Of a stretch of DNA of 64,000 nucleotides, positions 17,066 to 26,787 are shown one piece after another (positions within the stretch are counted from its first letter, which is position 1; each line of letters opens with the position of its first letter). Location of the stretch: positions 1,426,001-1,490,000 of the forward strand of contig NZ_BNBE01000001.1 in the NCBI RefSeq assembly GCF_014654895.1, written 5' to 3'. The notes beneath the pieces were generated by a model, which saw only the letters and a list, made by a program, of their open reading frames with translations, made no database searches and had not been told where the DNA came from. The DNA is from Streptomyces filamentosus (GTDB lineage Bacteria > Actinomycetota > Actinomycetes > Streptomycetales > Streptomycetaceae). Made by a program: the position numbers and the translations under genes.

Positions 17066-19258
17066 TCAGTCGTCCTCGGCACCCGCCACACCCTCCTCAC
17101 CTGCACAGATGGCGAGGACATCGGCCCCGAAGCGGTCGAGCTTGCGGGCGCCGACCCCGGCGATCATGGCGAGCTCGCCGGCGGAGGCGGGGACGCGCTC
17201 GGCGATGGCCATGAGCGTCTTCTCGGTGAAGACGCAATAGGCGGGCTGGCCGAGGGCGCGGGCCCGCTCCGCGCGCCAGGCGTGCAGGCGCTCGTACAGG
17301 CCCTCGTCCATGTCGGAGGGGCAGTCCTCGCAGCGGAGCAGCTTCATCGCGCCGGCCTCGGTGAGGGTGGTGCCGCAGACCCGGCAGCGGACGAGGCCGC
17401 GGGAGCCCCGGCGGCGGGTGCCGGCGAGGGGTCCGGCGCCACCCCGCTCGACGCCGCCGCCCGGGGCGCCGTGGCCGCCGGCGCGGCTGCCGGAGCCGGG
17501 GCGGAGGCCCTTGAGGAAGCGGCTGGGGACGCGGTGGGCGCGGCCGCCCGGGGAGCGGGAGAGCGCCCAGGAGAGCGTGAGGTGGACGCGGGCGCGGGTG
17601 ACGCCCACGTAGAGCAGGCGGCGCTCCTCCTCGATCTGCTCGTCCGTCTTGGCGTAGGTGATCGGCAGCATGCCGTCGGTGAGGCCGACCAGGAAGACGG
17701 CGTCCCACTCCAGGCCCTTGGCGGCGTGCAGGGAGGCGAGGGTGACGCCCTGGACGGTGGGGGCGTGCTGAGCGGCGGCCCGCTCGTCCAGTTCGGCGAC
17801 CAGGTCGGAGAGGGTGGCGCCAGGGCGGGCGGCGGCGAAGTCGTCGGCGAGCCGGGCGAGCGCGGCGAGCGACTCCCAGCGGTCGCGGACCGCGCCGGAG
17901 CCGGCCGGCGGCACGCTGGACCAGCCCTGGCCGGAAAGCACCGCCCGAACCTGGGCGGGGAGGTCGTCGGCGCCGTCGAGGAGCGAGTCGTTCGCCCCGA
18001 AGCGGGCGGCGCCGCGCAGGGCCGCGCCCGCCTCCCTCACCTCCTGGCGCTCGAAGAAGCGCTCGGCGCCGCGCAGCTGGTAGGGGACGCCGGCGTCGGC
18101 GAGGGCCTGCTCGTAGACCTCCGACTGGGCGTTGATCCGGTAGAGGACGGCGATCTCGCCGGCCGGGACGCCGGCGGCGATCAGGTCGCGGACCCGGCGG
18201 GCGGTGCCCTCGGCCTCGGCGGGCTCGTCGCCGTACTCGGCGTAGACCGGCTCGGGGCCGGTCCCGCGCTGCGAGATCAGCTCCAGGCGGTGGTCGGCGG
18301 CCCGGCCGGACGCCTGGTTCAGCAGGCCGTTGGCGAGGTGGACGACCTGGGGGGTGGAGCGGTAGTCGCGGACCAGCTTGACCACGGTCGCGTGCGGGTG
18401 GCGGGTGCGGAAGTCGAGCAGGTGGTCGGGGGTGGCGCCGGTGAAGGAGTAGATCGTCTGGCTGGCGTCGCCGACCACGCAGAGGCTGTCCCGCTCGCCC
18501 AGCCACAGCTCCAGAAGGCGCTGCTGGAGCGGGGAGACGTCCTGGTACTCGTCGACGACGAAGTGCTGGTACTGGCGGCGGATCTGGTCGGCGATGTCGG
18601 GCCGGTCCTGGAGGATGCCGACGGTGAGCAGCAGCACGTCCTCGAAGTCGATGACCGAGCGCTCGCCCTTGAGCTGCTCGTACATCGCGTAGAGCTGGCC
18701 GATCTCGGCCGGGTCCCGGGGGGCGTCGCGCCGGGAGCGGGCGACGGCCGCCGGGTAGTCGGCGGGGACGGTCTGGGTGACCTTGGCCCATTCGATCTCC
18801 GCGGTGACGTCCCGCAGCTCGTTGCGGTCGAGCCGGACGCGGCAGCGGGCCGCGGCCTCGGCGACGAGCTGGGCCTTGCGCTCGACGAGCCGGGGCAGCG
18901 GGCCACCGATCGCTTTCGGCCAGAAGAACTGGAGCTGTCGGAGCGCCGCCGAGTGGAAGGTGCGGGCCTGCACCCCGCCGGCGCCGAGCTGGCGGAGCCG
19001 GCCGCGCATCTCGCCCGCGGCGCGGTTGGTGAAGGTGACGGCGAGCACGCTCGCGGGCGGCAGCACGCCCGCCCGCACCCCGTAGGCGATCCGGTGGGTG
19101 ATCGCCCGCGTCTTGCCCGTGCCGGCGCCGGCGAGGACGCACACCGGGCCGTGCAGGGCGAGGGCGACCTCGCGCTGCTCCGGGTCGAGCCCGTCGAGCA
19201 CCGCGTCCGCGGTCTCGGGGACCTGTGGGAAGAGGGGGGAGTGCGTTGCTGCTGTCAC
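17066..19258 (-). CDS. uvrD2: ATP-dependent DNA helicase UvrD2
   Basis: A 730-aa SF1A helicase. Walker A is AGAGTGKT (residues ~43-50), motif Ia FTNRAAGEM, motif II VVDEYQDV, motif III GDASQTIYSFTG, motif IV DYRSTPQVV, and motifs V-VI are SLHAAKGLEWD and VGVTRAR. A four-cysteine module (CRVC and CEDC) joins the motor to a C-terminal HRDC domain (~650-720), the architecture of mycobacterial UvrD2. It unwinds 3'-tailed DNA in repair. GTG at 19258 was chosen; ATG at 19336 would add 26 residues. Divergent from mrx1. Confidence 0.93.
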   Translation of the reverse strand: MTAATHSPLFPQVPETADAVLDGLDPEQREVALALHGPVCVLAGAGTGKTRAITHRIAYGVRAGVLPPASVLAVTFTNRAAGEMRGRLRQLGAGGVQARTFHSAALRQLQFFWPKAIGGPLPRLVERKAQLVAEAAARCRVRLDRNELRDVTAEIEWAKVTQTVPADYPAAVARSRRDAPRDPAEIGQLYAMYEQLKGERSVIDFEDVLLLTVGILQDRPDIADQIRRQYQHFVVDEYQDVSPLQQRLLELWLGERDSLCVVGDASQTIYSFTGATPDHLLDFRTRHPHATVVKLVRDYRSTPQVVHLANGLLNQASGRAADHRLELISQRGTGPEPVYAEYGDEPAEAEGTARRVRDLIAAGVPAGEIAVLYRINAQSEVYEQALADAGVPYQLRGAERFFERQEVREAGAALRGAARFGANDSLLDGADDLPAQVRAVLSGQGWSSVPPAGSGAVRDRWESLAALARLADDFAAARPGATLSDLVAELDERAAAQHAPTVQGVTLASLHAAKGLEWDAVFLVGLTDGMLPITYAKTDEQIEEERRLLYVGVTRARVHLTLSWALSRSPGGRAHRVPSRFLKGLRPGSGSRAGGHGAPGGGVERGGAGPLAGTRRRGSRGLVRCRVCGTTLTEAGAMKLLRCEDCPSDMDEGLYERLHAWRAERARALGQPAYCVFTEKTLMAIAERVPASAGELAMIAGVGARKLDRFGADVLAICAGEEGVAGAEDD

Positions 19259-19469
19259 TCCGCCATGCTGCCAGGTCGGGCGGGACCGGTGCGGCCCGTC
19301 GTCCACAGGCCGGGGGTCGTGGTCGTACCGTCGCATGATCGTCCCGGCCCGGCGTGACCGTTCCTCCGGAAGGGAGCGGCGCACGTCACCCGGAGTGCGG
19401 GAATGGGGCGGCCGGTGGCGTACGTTCTCCCTTCGGCACCGATCCCCGAACCAAGAGGAGCGCCTGGCG

Positions 19470-19724
19470 ATGCAGGGCACCGTGACGATGTACAGCACCG
19501 AGTGGTGCGGCTACTGCCGCCGGCTCAAGGGCCAGATGGACCGCGAGGGCATCGCCTACACCGAGGTCAACATCGAGCTGGACCCCGCGTCCGCCGCTTT
19601 CGTGGAGCAGGCCAACGGCGGCAACCAGACCGTCCCGACCGTCCTGGTGGTCTCCCCCGCCGGCACCGAGTCGGTCATGACGAACCCGAGCCTCGCCCAG
19701 GTCAAGCAGGCCCTCACCGCCTGA
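19470..19724 (+). CDS. mrx1: Mycoredoxin-1 (glutaredoxin-like)
   Basis: An 84-aa thiol-disulfide oxidoreductase with a thioredoxin fold. The active site is CGYC in STEWCGYCRRLK; the cis-Pro is in QTVPTVLV. Mycoredoxins reduce mixed disulfides with mycothiol, the main thiol of actinobacteria. ATG with AAGAGGAG upstream. Divergent from uvrD2 across ~210 bp, as in mycobacteria. Followed by a strong terminator. Confidence 0.94.
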   Translation: MQGTVTMYSTEWCGYCRRLKGQMDREGIAYTEVNIELDPASAAFVEQANGGNQTVPTVLVVSPAGTESVMTNPSLAQVKQALTA

Positions 19725-19737
19725 CCCGTGCCCCGCG

Positions 19738-19771
19738 AAGGGCCCCCGGCCGCACCGGCCGGGGGCCCTTT
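19738..19771 (+). terminator. Intrinsic terminator of mrx1
   Basis: Stem with arms AAGGGCCCCCGGCCG and complement around a short CAC loop, ending CCCTTT, 13 bp after the mrx1 stop. Confidence 0.85.
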
Positions 19772-19799
19772 GTCAGTGGCGGACGCTGGCGTCGAGCGC

Positions 19800-20015
19800 A
19801 TGGACACGGACGATCCGCAGGACGTGGGGGCGGCCTTCTGGGCCCAGGTCCACGGCTTCACCGTCGTGGAGGGGCCGGCGCCGCCGGACACCCCGCTCGG
19901 CCGGGTGCAGGCGTTCGCCGCCGCGCACGGCGGGGAGGCGGTGACCGAGGAGCACGTGAGAGCCGCGATCGAAGGGCGGCCGCTGCCCGCGCCCGGAAGC
20001 GGGGCCGGAAACTGA
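19800..20015 (+). CDS. Small acidic hypothetical protein
   Basis: A 71-aa soluble acidic protein beginning MDTDDPQDVGAAFWAQVHGF. GC3 bias and ordinary amino-acid composition support real coding. No clear ribosome binding site precedes the ATG; an upstream in-frame ATG at 19728 would run through the mrx1 terminator and is unlikely. No domain recognised. Convergent with nudC. Confidence 0.5.
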   Translation: MDTDDPQDVGAAFWAQVHGFTVVEGPAPPDTPLGRVQAFAAAHGGEAVTEEHVRAAIEGRPLPAPGSGAGN

Positions 20016-20094
20016 CCCGGGGCCGGGGACGGCGCGACCCCGCCGCCCTCGGCGGGCTGACGGGGTCGGGCGGGTCCGGGCGGTCCGGGGGCGG

Positions 20095-21042
20095 TCAGAC
20101 GACGTCGCCGGGCTTCGGCAGCGGCTTGCCGTACCAGAGCTCGATCAGGCGCGAGGCGATCGAGATGCCGTACGGGGGCAGCACCTCGCCCGAGGCGAAG
20201 CCGGCCTCCAGGTCCTCGCGGGAGAACCAGCGGGCCTCGTGGATCTCCTCGCCGTCCACCTCGATGTCCGGGGAGGTGGCCCGCGCCATGAAGCCGAGCA
20301 TCAGGCTGGACGGGAAGGGCCACGGCTGGCTGGCCACGTACTCGACCTCGCCGATGGTGACGCCCGCCTCCTCGAAGACCTCCCGCACCACCGCCTGCTC
20401 TATCGACTCGCCCGGCTCCACGAAGCCGGCCAGCGTCGAGAAGCGGCCCTCCGGCCAGTGCACCTGGCGGCCGAGCAGCGCCCGGTCCTGGTCGTCCGTG
20501 ACCAGCATGATCACCGCCGGGTCGGTGCGCGGGTAGTGCTCGGCGCCGCAGGTCGGGCAGCGGCGGACGTGCCCGGCGGCGGCGATCACCGTGCGGTCGC
20601 CGCAGCGGGAGCAGAAGCGGTGCAGGCGCTGCCAGTTCTCCAGGGCGACCGCGTGGGTCATCAGGCCCGCGTCGCGGGCCGAGAGGAGCAGACCGGCCTC
20701 GCGCAGGCCCGCCGGGCGCGCCGACTGGTCCATGCGGCCGGGCAGCGAGTCCTTCTGGAGGGCGAAGTACGACACCCCGTCGGCGTCGGTGCCGAGGAAG
20801 TAGCGGTGGGTCTCGGTCATCGGCGCCTCGAACGCCGGGGTCATGACCAGCTCGGTGCCGCCGTCGGGACGGTCGTCGATCAGCACCTGGCCGCCCGAGA
20901 CCACGAAGACGCGGGTGCTCGGGTGGCTCCAGGCGGCCGCCAGCCATGCCTCGTCGAGACGGTGGTGGGCGGCGCGGTCGATCCCGCTCGGGGCGGTGAG
21001 CGAGATCGGGTGGTCCGCGAACGAGTTGTTCAAGGTGCTCAC
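20095..21042 (-). CDS. nudC: NAD(+) diphosphatase NudC
   Basis: A 315-aa NADH pyrophosphatase and possible NAD-decapping enzyme. An N-terminal NUDIX-like domain (1-~130) precedes a zinc ribbon (CSRC then CPTC, ~140-165). The catalytic NUDIX box follows: GFVEPGESIEQAVVREVFEE and AGV. The SQPWPFPSSLML motif after the box is specific to NudC. GTG at 21042 has GGAAG 5 nt upstream; a TTG at 21054 is the alternative. Same strand as the M20 dipeptidase behind it. Confidence 0.93.
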   Translation of the reverse strand: MSTLNNSFADHPISLTAPSGIDRAAHHRLDEAWLAAAWSHPSTRVFVVSGGQVLIDDRPDGGTELVMTPAFEAPMTETHRYFLGTDADGVSYFALQKDSLPGRMDQSARPAGLREAGLLLSARDAGLMTHAVALENWQRLHRFCSRCGDRTVIAAAGHVRRCPTCGAEHYPRTDPAVIMLVTDDQDRALLGRQVHWPEGRFSTLAGFVEPGESIEQAVVREVFEEAGVTIGEVEYVASQPWPFPSSLMLGFMARATSPDIEVDGEEIHEARWFSREDLEAGFASGEVLPPYGISIASRLIELWYGKPLPKPGDVV

Positions 21043-21097
21043 AGGTGCTTCCAACTCCCCCGGTTCGGTGTCAGTGGGTACGGCGGGCGGCCCGGCG

Positions 21098-22516
21098 TCA
21101 GCGCGTGCCGGCCCGCAGGGCGGTCGGCAGGTCGCCCCAGAGGTACGCGGTCGTCTCCACGCCCTTCATGAGGAGGTCGAGCTCGACCTTCTCGTTCGGG
21201 GCGTGCCAGCCGTCGGACGGGACCGAGATGCCCAGGAAGAGCACGGGCGCGTCCAGGACGTCCTGGAGGTCGGCGGCCGGTCCCGAGCCGCCCTCGCGCG
21301 TGTAGCGGACGGTGGCGCCGTCGAAGGCCCGGCTCATCGCACCGGCCACCGCCGTGAGGGCCGGGTGGCCGAGCGGGGTGAGGCAGGGGCGGGTCGGGGC
21401 GCCGAAGACGACCTCGTACCGGATCCCGGCGGGCACGAGTCCGGCCAGCCACTCCCGTACGGCCTTCTCGACGCGGTCCGGGTCCTGGCCCGCGACCAGC
21501 CGGAAGGACAGCTTGAGGTGGGCGGAGGCGGGCACGATCGTCTTGCCGCCGGGGCCCTGGTAGCCGCCGCCGATGCCGTTGACCTCGGCGGTCGGGCGGG
21601 CCCAGACCCGCTCCAGGGTGGAGTGGCCGGCCTCGCCGAGGGTGCCGTGGGACTTCGCGGTGCGCAGCCACGCCGCCTCGTCGAAGGGCAGCTCGGCGAC
21701 GAGCCGCCGCTCGGCCTCGGTGAGTTCGGTCACCCCGTCGTAGAAGCCGGGGATCGCGACCCGCTCGTCGGCGTCGTGGAGGGCGCCGACGATCCGGCCG
21801 GCGACGGTGGCCGGGTTGGGCACGGCGCCGCCGAAGGAGCCGGAGTGGATGTCCTGGTCGGGGCCGTACAGGTCGATCTCGCAGTCGGCGACGCCGCGCA
21901 TGCCGGTGCAGACGGTCGGGGTCGTCTCGGACCACATGCCGGTGTCGGAGACGATCACGGCGTCGGCGGCGAGCCGGCCGGCGTGCTCCTCGACGAGCGC
22001 GCGGAAGTGCGGCGAACCCGACTCCTCCTCGCCCTCCACCAGCAGCTTCAGGTTGACGGCGGGGGCCGTGCGGCCGGTCGCGGCGAGGTGCGCGCGGACG
22101 CCGAGGGTGTGGAAGAACACCTGGCCCTTGTCGTCGGCCGCTCCGCGCGCGTACATCCGTCCGTCGACCACGGTCGGCTCGAAGGGGTCGGTGTGCCAGC
22201 CGTCCTCGCGGGCCGCGGGCTGCACGTCGTGGTGGCCGTAGACCAGGACCGTCGGGGCGTCCGGGTCGCCGGACGGCCACTCGGCGAAGACCGCCGGGGC
22301 ACCCGCCGTCTCCCAGACCTCGACCGCGGGGAAGCCGGTGCCGCGCAGGGCGCCGGCGAGCCACTCGGCGCTGCGCCGCACGTCGCCGGCCCGCTCCGGC
22401 TGCGCCGAGACGGACGGGATGCGCAGCCATTCGGCGAGGTCGCCGAGGAAGGCGGCACGGTGCCGCTCGATGAAGGCGCGTACGGGCTGGACGACGCTGT
22501 CCGGGGTCTCGCTCAT
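21098..22516 (-). CDS. M20-family dipeptidase/metallopeptidase
   Basis: A 472-aa cytosolic zinc peptidase of the M20 (DapE/ArgE/CPG2) clan. Metal-site motifs are VLVYGHHDVQPA (His/Asp ligands), ARGAADDKGQ, LVEGEEESGS (catalytic Glu-Glu) and VSDTG; the dimerisation lid lies between. Full length for the M20 dipeptidase subgroup. ATG start after CGGGAG. It probably hydrolyses dipeptides; exact substrate unknown. Ten bases separate it from adnB, so the two are likely co-transcribed. Confidence 0.9.
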   Translation of the reverse strand: MSETPDSVVQPVRAFIERHRAAFLGDLAEWLRIPSVSAQPERAGDVRRSAEWLAGALRGTGFPAVEVWETAGAPAVFAEWPSGDPDAPTVLVYGHHDVQPAAREDGWHTDPFEPTVVDGRMYARGAADDKGQVFFHTLGVRAHLAATGRTAPAVNLKLLVEGEEESGSPHFRALVEEHAGRLAADAVIVSDTGMWSETTPTVCTGMRGVADCEIDLYGPDQDIHSGSFGGAVPNPATVAGRIVGALHDADERVAIPGFYDGVTELTEAERRLVAELPFDEAAWLRTAKSHGTLGEAGHSTLERVWARPTAEVNGIGGGYQGPGGKTIVPASAHLKLSFRLVAGQDPDRVEKAVREWLAGLVPAGIRYEVVFGAPTRPCLTPLGHPALTAVAGAMSRAFDGATVRYTREGGSGPAADLQDVLDAPVLFLGISVPSDGWHAPNEKVELDLLMKGVETTAYLWGDLPTALRAGTR

Positions 22517-22526
22517 GCTCCCGAGC

Positions 22527-25500
22527 CTATCCGGCGCCGGAGGGTGCCCCGCCCAGCAGGATCGCCTCCAGCTCCGCGCGGCCGGGCAGCCGGGCCGGAC
22601 GGGCCACCTCGCCGGTCCGCACGTACACGAACGCGGCGGCCACCTCGCCCGGGTCCAGGCCGTGCTGCTCGGCCCAGGCGAGCCGGTACAGCGCGAGCTG
22701 GAGGGGGTCGGCGGTGCGGTGGTGGCTGGTCTTCCAGTCGACGATCTCGTACGCGCCGGACTCCGGGTCCCGGTAGACGGCGTCGATCCGGCCCCGGACC
22801 ACCCGGCCCGCGAGGGTGAGGTGGACGGGGACCTCCACGCGGTACGGGGTGCGGCGGGCGTACGGGGTGCGGGCGAACGCCTCCTTGAGGGCCTCCAGGT
22901 CCCGCTCGTCGACGATCTCCGGCTCGCCCGCGAAGTCCTCGCCGCCGGGCAGCTCGTCCGGGCCGAGGAACGGCAGCGGCAGCTCCTCGAAGCGGGACTC
23001 CACCCAGGCGTGGAACCGGGTGCCGCGGCGGGCGGCGCGCTGCGGCGGCTTCGGCATGGGCCTGGCCAGCTCCTGCGCGAAGCCGTCCGGGTCCTCGGCG
23101 AGGCGTATCACCTGCGAGGCGGACAGGTACGCGGGCAGGACGACGTCCCGCGTGGTGGCGCGGGAGCGGCGCAGCTCGGCGGTGAGGGCGGCGAGGTCGC
23201 GGTCCCAGGAGGCGAGGGTGCGGAGCTCCTCCGGGGTGAGTTCGTGCGCCCTGGGGTGCGGGATCGCCTCCGGGACCCCGGCCGCGGGGTCGTCCGGCAG
23301 CCAGAGGCCGTCGGGGTCCGGGGCGGGGGGCTCCGCCGGGGCGGGGACCCGCAGCCGGGCCCGCACGGCGTCGGCCGCGCGCCTGCGCCACGCCAGTGCC
23401 TCCTCGTCCAGCGGCAGGGGCCAGGGGAGGTCGCCGGCGGACTCGGCGAGGAGCGGGTTCTCCTCGTCCGGTTCCGGTGCGGCGGCCCAGTGCTCGATGT
23501 CGCCGTGGCCCTTCGCGCAGTGGTCGTACAGGGCGCCCATGAAGTCGGAGGGGCCGCGGGGCTTCTTCTGGGAGGGGCCCCACCAGTGGGCGGAGGCGAG
23601 GAGGAGGGTGCGGGGGCGGGTGAAGGTGACGTAGCCGAGGCGGAGCTCCTCGGTGTGCTGGTGGTCCTTCATGGCGGCCTTGAAGGCCGACAGGGACTTG
23701 GCGTCCCAGGTGTCGAGGTCGGGGAGGGTGGCGGCGTCGCCGCGCAGGGCGTGCGGGAGGACCTGCGGCTGGGAGGTCCAGGACTCGCGCGCGCGGGCGG
23801 AGGGGAACTGGCCGGCGACCAGGCCGGGGACGGCGACGACGTCCCACTCCAGTCCCTTGGACTTGTGCGCGGTGAGGACCTTCACCGTGTTCTCGCCGCC
23901 CGGCAGGGCGTTGTCGAGGCCCTTCTCGAACTGGACGGCGGTGCGCAGGAAGCCGAGGAAGGCGAGGAGGCTCGCCTCCCCGTCGAGGGAGGCGAAGCCG
24001 GCGGCGACGTCCAGGAAGTTGCCGAGGGTCTCGCGGCGGCGGGCGGCGAGGGCGTGCGGGGAGGCCGACAGCTCGACCTCCAGGCCGGTGGCGGTCAGGA
24101 CCCGGTGCAGGACGTCCATGAGGGGGTCGGCGAGGGAGGCGCGCAGGGAGCGGAGCTCGGCGGCGAGGTGGGCGAAGCGGACCCGGGCCTCGGCGGAGAA
24201 GGGCAGCCCGTCGTCGGGGTGCCCGCCGGCGTCGAGGAAGGTGTCGAGGGCGTCGGCGAGGGAGGTCACCTCGGCGGGGTCGACGCCCTCGACGGCGGCG
24301 GCGAGCCGCTGCGCGGGGTCGGGGTCGGCGTCGCCCCGGTGGACGAGGAGGCGGGCGCGGCGGCCGAGGAGTGCCAGGTCGCGGGCGCCGATGCGCCAGC
24401 GGGGGCCGGTGAGGAGGCGGACCAGGGAGGCGTTGGCCCCGGGGTCCTGGAGCACCTCGCAGACGGCGACGAGGTCGGCGACCTCGGGGAGGTGCAGCAG
24501 GCCGGAGAGGCCGACGACCTCGACGGGGACGTCCCGGGCGACGAGGGCGGCGTGGATCGCGGGGAAGTCGCCCGCGGTGCGGCACAGGATCGCCATGGAG
24601 CCGGGCTCGCGGCCGGTGCGGACGAGGTGGGCGAGGGAGTCGGCGAGCCAGTCGATCTCCTCGGTGTGGGTGGGCAGGAGCGCGATCCGGACGGTGCCGT
24701 CGGCCTCGGCCCCGGGGGCCGGGCGCAGCGCCTCCACGCCCGCGTGCATCGCGCGCAGGGGGGTGGCGAGGCCGTTGGCGAGGTCGAGGAGACGGCCGCC
24801 GCTGCGCCGGTTCTCGGAGAGGGAGTGGCGGCTCGCGGGGGTGCCGTCGGCGTGCGGGAAGTGCTCGGGGAAGTCGTCCAGGTTGGCCACGGAGGCGCCG
24901 CGCCAGCCGTAGATGGCCTGGCAGGGGTCGCCGACGGCGGTGACGGGGTGGCCGGTGCCCTGGCCGAAGAGCCCGGAGAGGAGCAGCCGCTGGGCGACGG
25001 AGGTGTCCTGGTACTCGTCGAGGAGGACGACCCGGAACTCGTCGCGGAGGATCGCGCCGACCTCGGGGCGGGTGGTGGCGAGCCGGGCGGAGAGCGCGAT
25101 CTGGTCGCCGAAGTCGAGGAGGTCGCGGGAGCGCTTGGCGGCCCGGTAGAGGGTGACGAGTCCGGTGAGCTCGCGGCGGGCGGCGGTCGTCTCGGGGAGC
25201 TTGCGCAGGTCCTCGTTGGTGAGTTTCGCGCCGGCGAGGTCGGTGAGGAGCGCGGCGTCGTGCGCGAGGAGGTCGGCGGGCTCGACGAGGTGCTCGGCCA
25301 GCTCGGCGTCGAGGGCGAGGAGGTTCTCCACGAGGGCCGGGAAGGACTTGGTGAGGGCCGGGTAAGGGCCGGGGGCCTCGCGCAGCACGCGCGCGGCGAG
25401 CTGGAAGCGGGTGGCGTCGGCGAGGAGCCGGGAGGTCGGTTCGAGGCCGATGCGCAGGCCGTGGTCGGTGAGGAGCTGCCCGGCGAAGGCGTGGTACGTG

Positions 25501-25829
25501 GAGATGCGGGGCTCGCCCGGGGGATCGTCCGGATCCACCGGGTCGGGGTCGGTGACGCCCGCGCGGACGAGGGCGGTGCGGACGCGCTCGGCGAGCTCCC
25601 CGGCGGCCTTGTTGGTGAAGGTGAGGCCGAGGACCTGCTCGGGGGCGACCTGGCCGGTGCCGACCAGCCACACCACCCGGGCCGCCATCACCGTGGTCTT
25701 GCCGGAGCCGGCTCCGGCCACGATGACCTGCGGGGCGGGCGGCGCGGTGATGCAGGCCGTCTGCTCCGGGGTGAAGGGGATGCCGAGGAGCTCCTTGAGC
25801 TGCTCGGGGTCGGTGAGGCGCGCGGTCAC
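22527..25829 (-). CDS. adnB: AdnB-like helicase-nuclease subunit
   Basis: A 1,100-aa UvrD-like motor fused to a RecB-family nuclease. Walker A is AGAGSGKT (~38-45), motif II LLDEYQDT, motif III GDPCQAIYGWRG, and a late motif is TAHKSKGLEWD. The C-terminal nuclease has GRIDAVY, YEIVDWKTS and LQLALYRLA with no missing acidic residues. In mycobacteria AdnAB resects double-strand breaks. A TAGCCT -10-like hexamer ends 7 nt before GTG 25829, suggesting a leaderless message; an in-frame ATG at 25859 would add ten residues. Unlike mycobacteria, two exported-protein genes separate it from adnA. Confidence 0.9.
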   Translation of the reverse strand: MTARLTDPEQLKELLGIPFTPEQTACITAPPAPQVIVAGAGSGKTTVMAARVVWLVGTGQVAPEQVLGLTFTNKAAGELAERVRTALVRAGVTDPDPVDPDDPPGEPRISTYHAFAGQLLTDHGLRIGLEPTSRLLADATRFQLAARVLREAPGPYPALTKSFPALVENLLALDAELAEHLVEPADLLAHDAALLTDLAGAKLTNEDLRKLPETTAARRELTGLVTLYRAAKRSRDLLDFGDQIALSARLATTRPEVGAILRDEFRVVLLDEYQDTSVAQRLLLSGLFGQGTGHPVTAVGDPCQAIYGWRGASVANLDDFPEHFPHADGTPASRHSLSENRRSGGRLLDLANGLATPLRAMHAGVEALRPAPGAEADGTVRIALLPTHTEEIDWLADSLAHLVRTGREPGSMAILCRTAGDFPAIHAALVARDVPVEVVGLSGLLHLPEVADLVAVCEVLQDPGANASLVRLLTGPRWRIGARDLALLGRRARLLVHRGDADPDPAQRLAAAVEGVDPAEVTSLADALDTFLDAGGHPDDGLPFSAEARVRFAHLAAELRSLRASLADPLMDVLHRVLTATGLEVELSASPHALAARRRETLGNFLDVAAGFASLDGEASLLAFLGFLRTAVQFEKGLDNALPGGENTVKVLTAHKSKGLEWDVVAVPGLVAGQFPSARARESWTSQPQVLPHALRGDAATLPDLDTWDAKSLSAFKAAMKDHQHTEELRLGYVTFTRPRTLLLASAHWWGPSQKKPRGPSDFMGALYDHCAKGHGDIEHWAAAPEPDEENPLLAESAGDLPWPLPLDEEALAWRRRAADAVRARLRVPAPAEPPAPDPDGLWLPDDPAAGVPEAIPHPRAHELTPEELRTLASWDRDLAALTAELRRSRATTRDVVLPAYLSASQVIRLAEDPDGFAQELARPMPKPPQRAARRGTRFHAWVESRFEELPLPFLGPDELPGGEDFAGEPEIVDERDLEALKEAFARTPYARRTPYRVEVPVHLTLAGRVVRGRIDAVYRDPESGAYEIVDWKTSHHRTADPLQLALYRLAWAEQHGLDPGEVAAAFVYVRTGEVARPARLPGRAELEAILLGGAPSGAG

Positions 25830-25890
25830 CTTCAAGAGGCTAGCCGGACGGTCGGACATTCCCGTCCGGTGCGCCCGGGGGCCGCGCTCC

Positions 25891-26712
25891 TCAGACGGGG
25901 GAGCCCGGGTCGAGGCGGGACAGGTCGACGGTCTCGCCGGCGGGCGGGGCGGTGACCTTCACCGGGCGGTCGAAGTCGGAGAGGGTCATGGTGCCGGGTT
26001 CGTCGCCGCCGGTCCTGACGACCTCGCGGACGTACGGCTCGCCCTCCTGGGCGACGGAGACGGTGGTGGTCTCGTCGCCGTCCTTCTCGACGAGGGTCGC
26101 CACGGGGGTGCCGTCGACCTCGGCGTCGGGGCCGCGGGTGAGTCCCGCGCGGTCGGACCCGTCCTTGCCGAGGCCGTCGAGGAGGGAGTCGAGGTCGCAG
26201 ACCTCGCTGAGGTCGCCGCTGCCGGCCTGGCCGGGGGCGATCTTGAGCCAGCGGCCCTGGATCAGCTCGATGACGGGGGCGATCCGGGACTCGGGGACGC
26301 CCTGGGAGGTCATGGAGGTCCGCCAGAACGCCTCGTCGCCCTTCATGTAGGTGATGCCGTCGAGGCGGCGGAGTTCGGCGGTGCCGTCGTCGATGCCGAC
26401 GCGGCCCTTGCAGGAGCCCCGGTCGTCGACGGAGAAGTCCACGTCGAGCCGCTGCCCGTCGGCGACGACCCGGCCGGTCATGCGGAGGGAGTCCGCGGAA
26501 CGGGTGGCGTCGACGGCCTTGTCGGCGATCCGGTCGGGGGCGAGCCCGTCGAAGGGATCCGGGGACGGGGCCGGGGCGGCGGCCCGGGCGGGGGTCTGCG
26601 GCGCCGTCGCCCAGGCCGCCGCGGGGGCGGGCCCCGCGACGGCGACGGCGGCGCAGACGACGGCCGCGGCGCGGAGCCGGGGACGGCGGGGGTGGCCGGA
26701 CGGGTACCTCAT
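25891..26712 (-). CDS. Secreted LppX/LprG-like protein without lipobox
   Basis: A 273-aa exported protein with a Sec-type signal (basic start, hydrophobic residues ~15-35) and an Ala/Pro-rich mature start. The C-terminal domain resembles LppX/LprAFG-like lipid-binding lipoproteins (GITYMKGDEAFW, EVDGTPVATLVEKDG, MTLSDFDRPVKVTAPPA). Unlike its neighbour it has no L-x-G-C lipobox: the only signal-region Cys lies inside the hydrophobic core, so it is probably released rather than lipidated. Paralogue of the next gene. Function unknown. Confidence 0.8.
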   Translation of the reverse strand: MRYPSGHPRRPRLRAAAVVCAAVAVAGPAPAAAWATAPQTPARAAAPAPSPDPFDGLAPDRIADKAVDATRSADSLRMTGRVVADGQRLDVDFSVDDRGSCKGRVGIDDGTAELRRLDGITYMKGDEAFWRTSMTSQGVPESRIAPVIELIQGRWLKIAPGQAGSGDLSEVCDLDSLLDGLGKDGSDRAGLTRGPDAEVDGTPVATLVEKDGDETTTVSVAQEGEPYVREVVRTGGDEPGTMTLSDFDRPVKVTAPPAGETVDLSRLDPGSPV

Positions 26713-26787
26713 AGGAGCCTCCTCGCCCCCCGGACCCTTTCCCCAGGGTCGCCCCGCGCGCGCGTGGCCGCTACTCGGTGCGGAGCG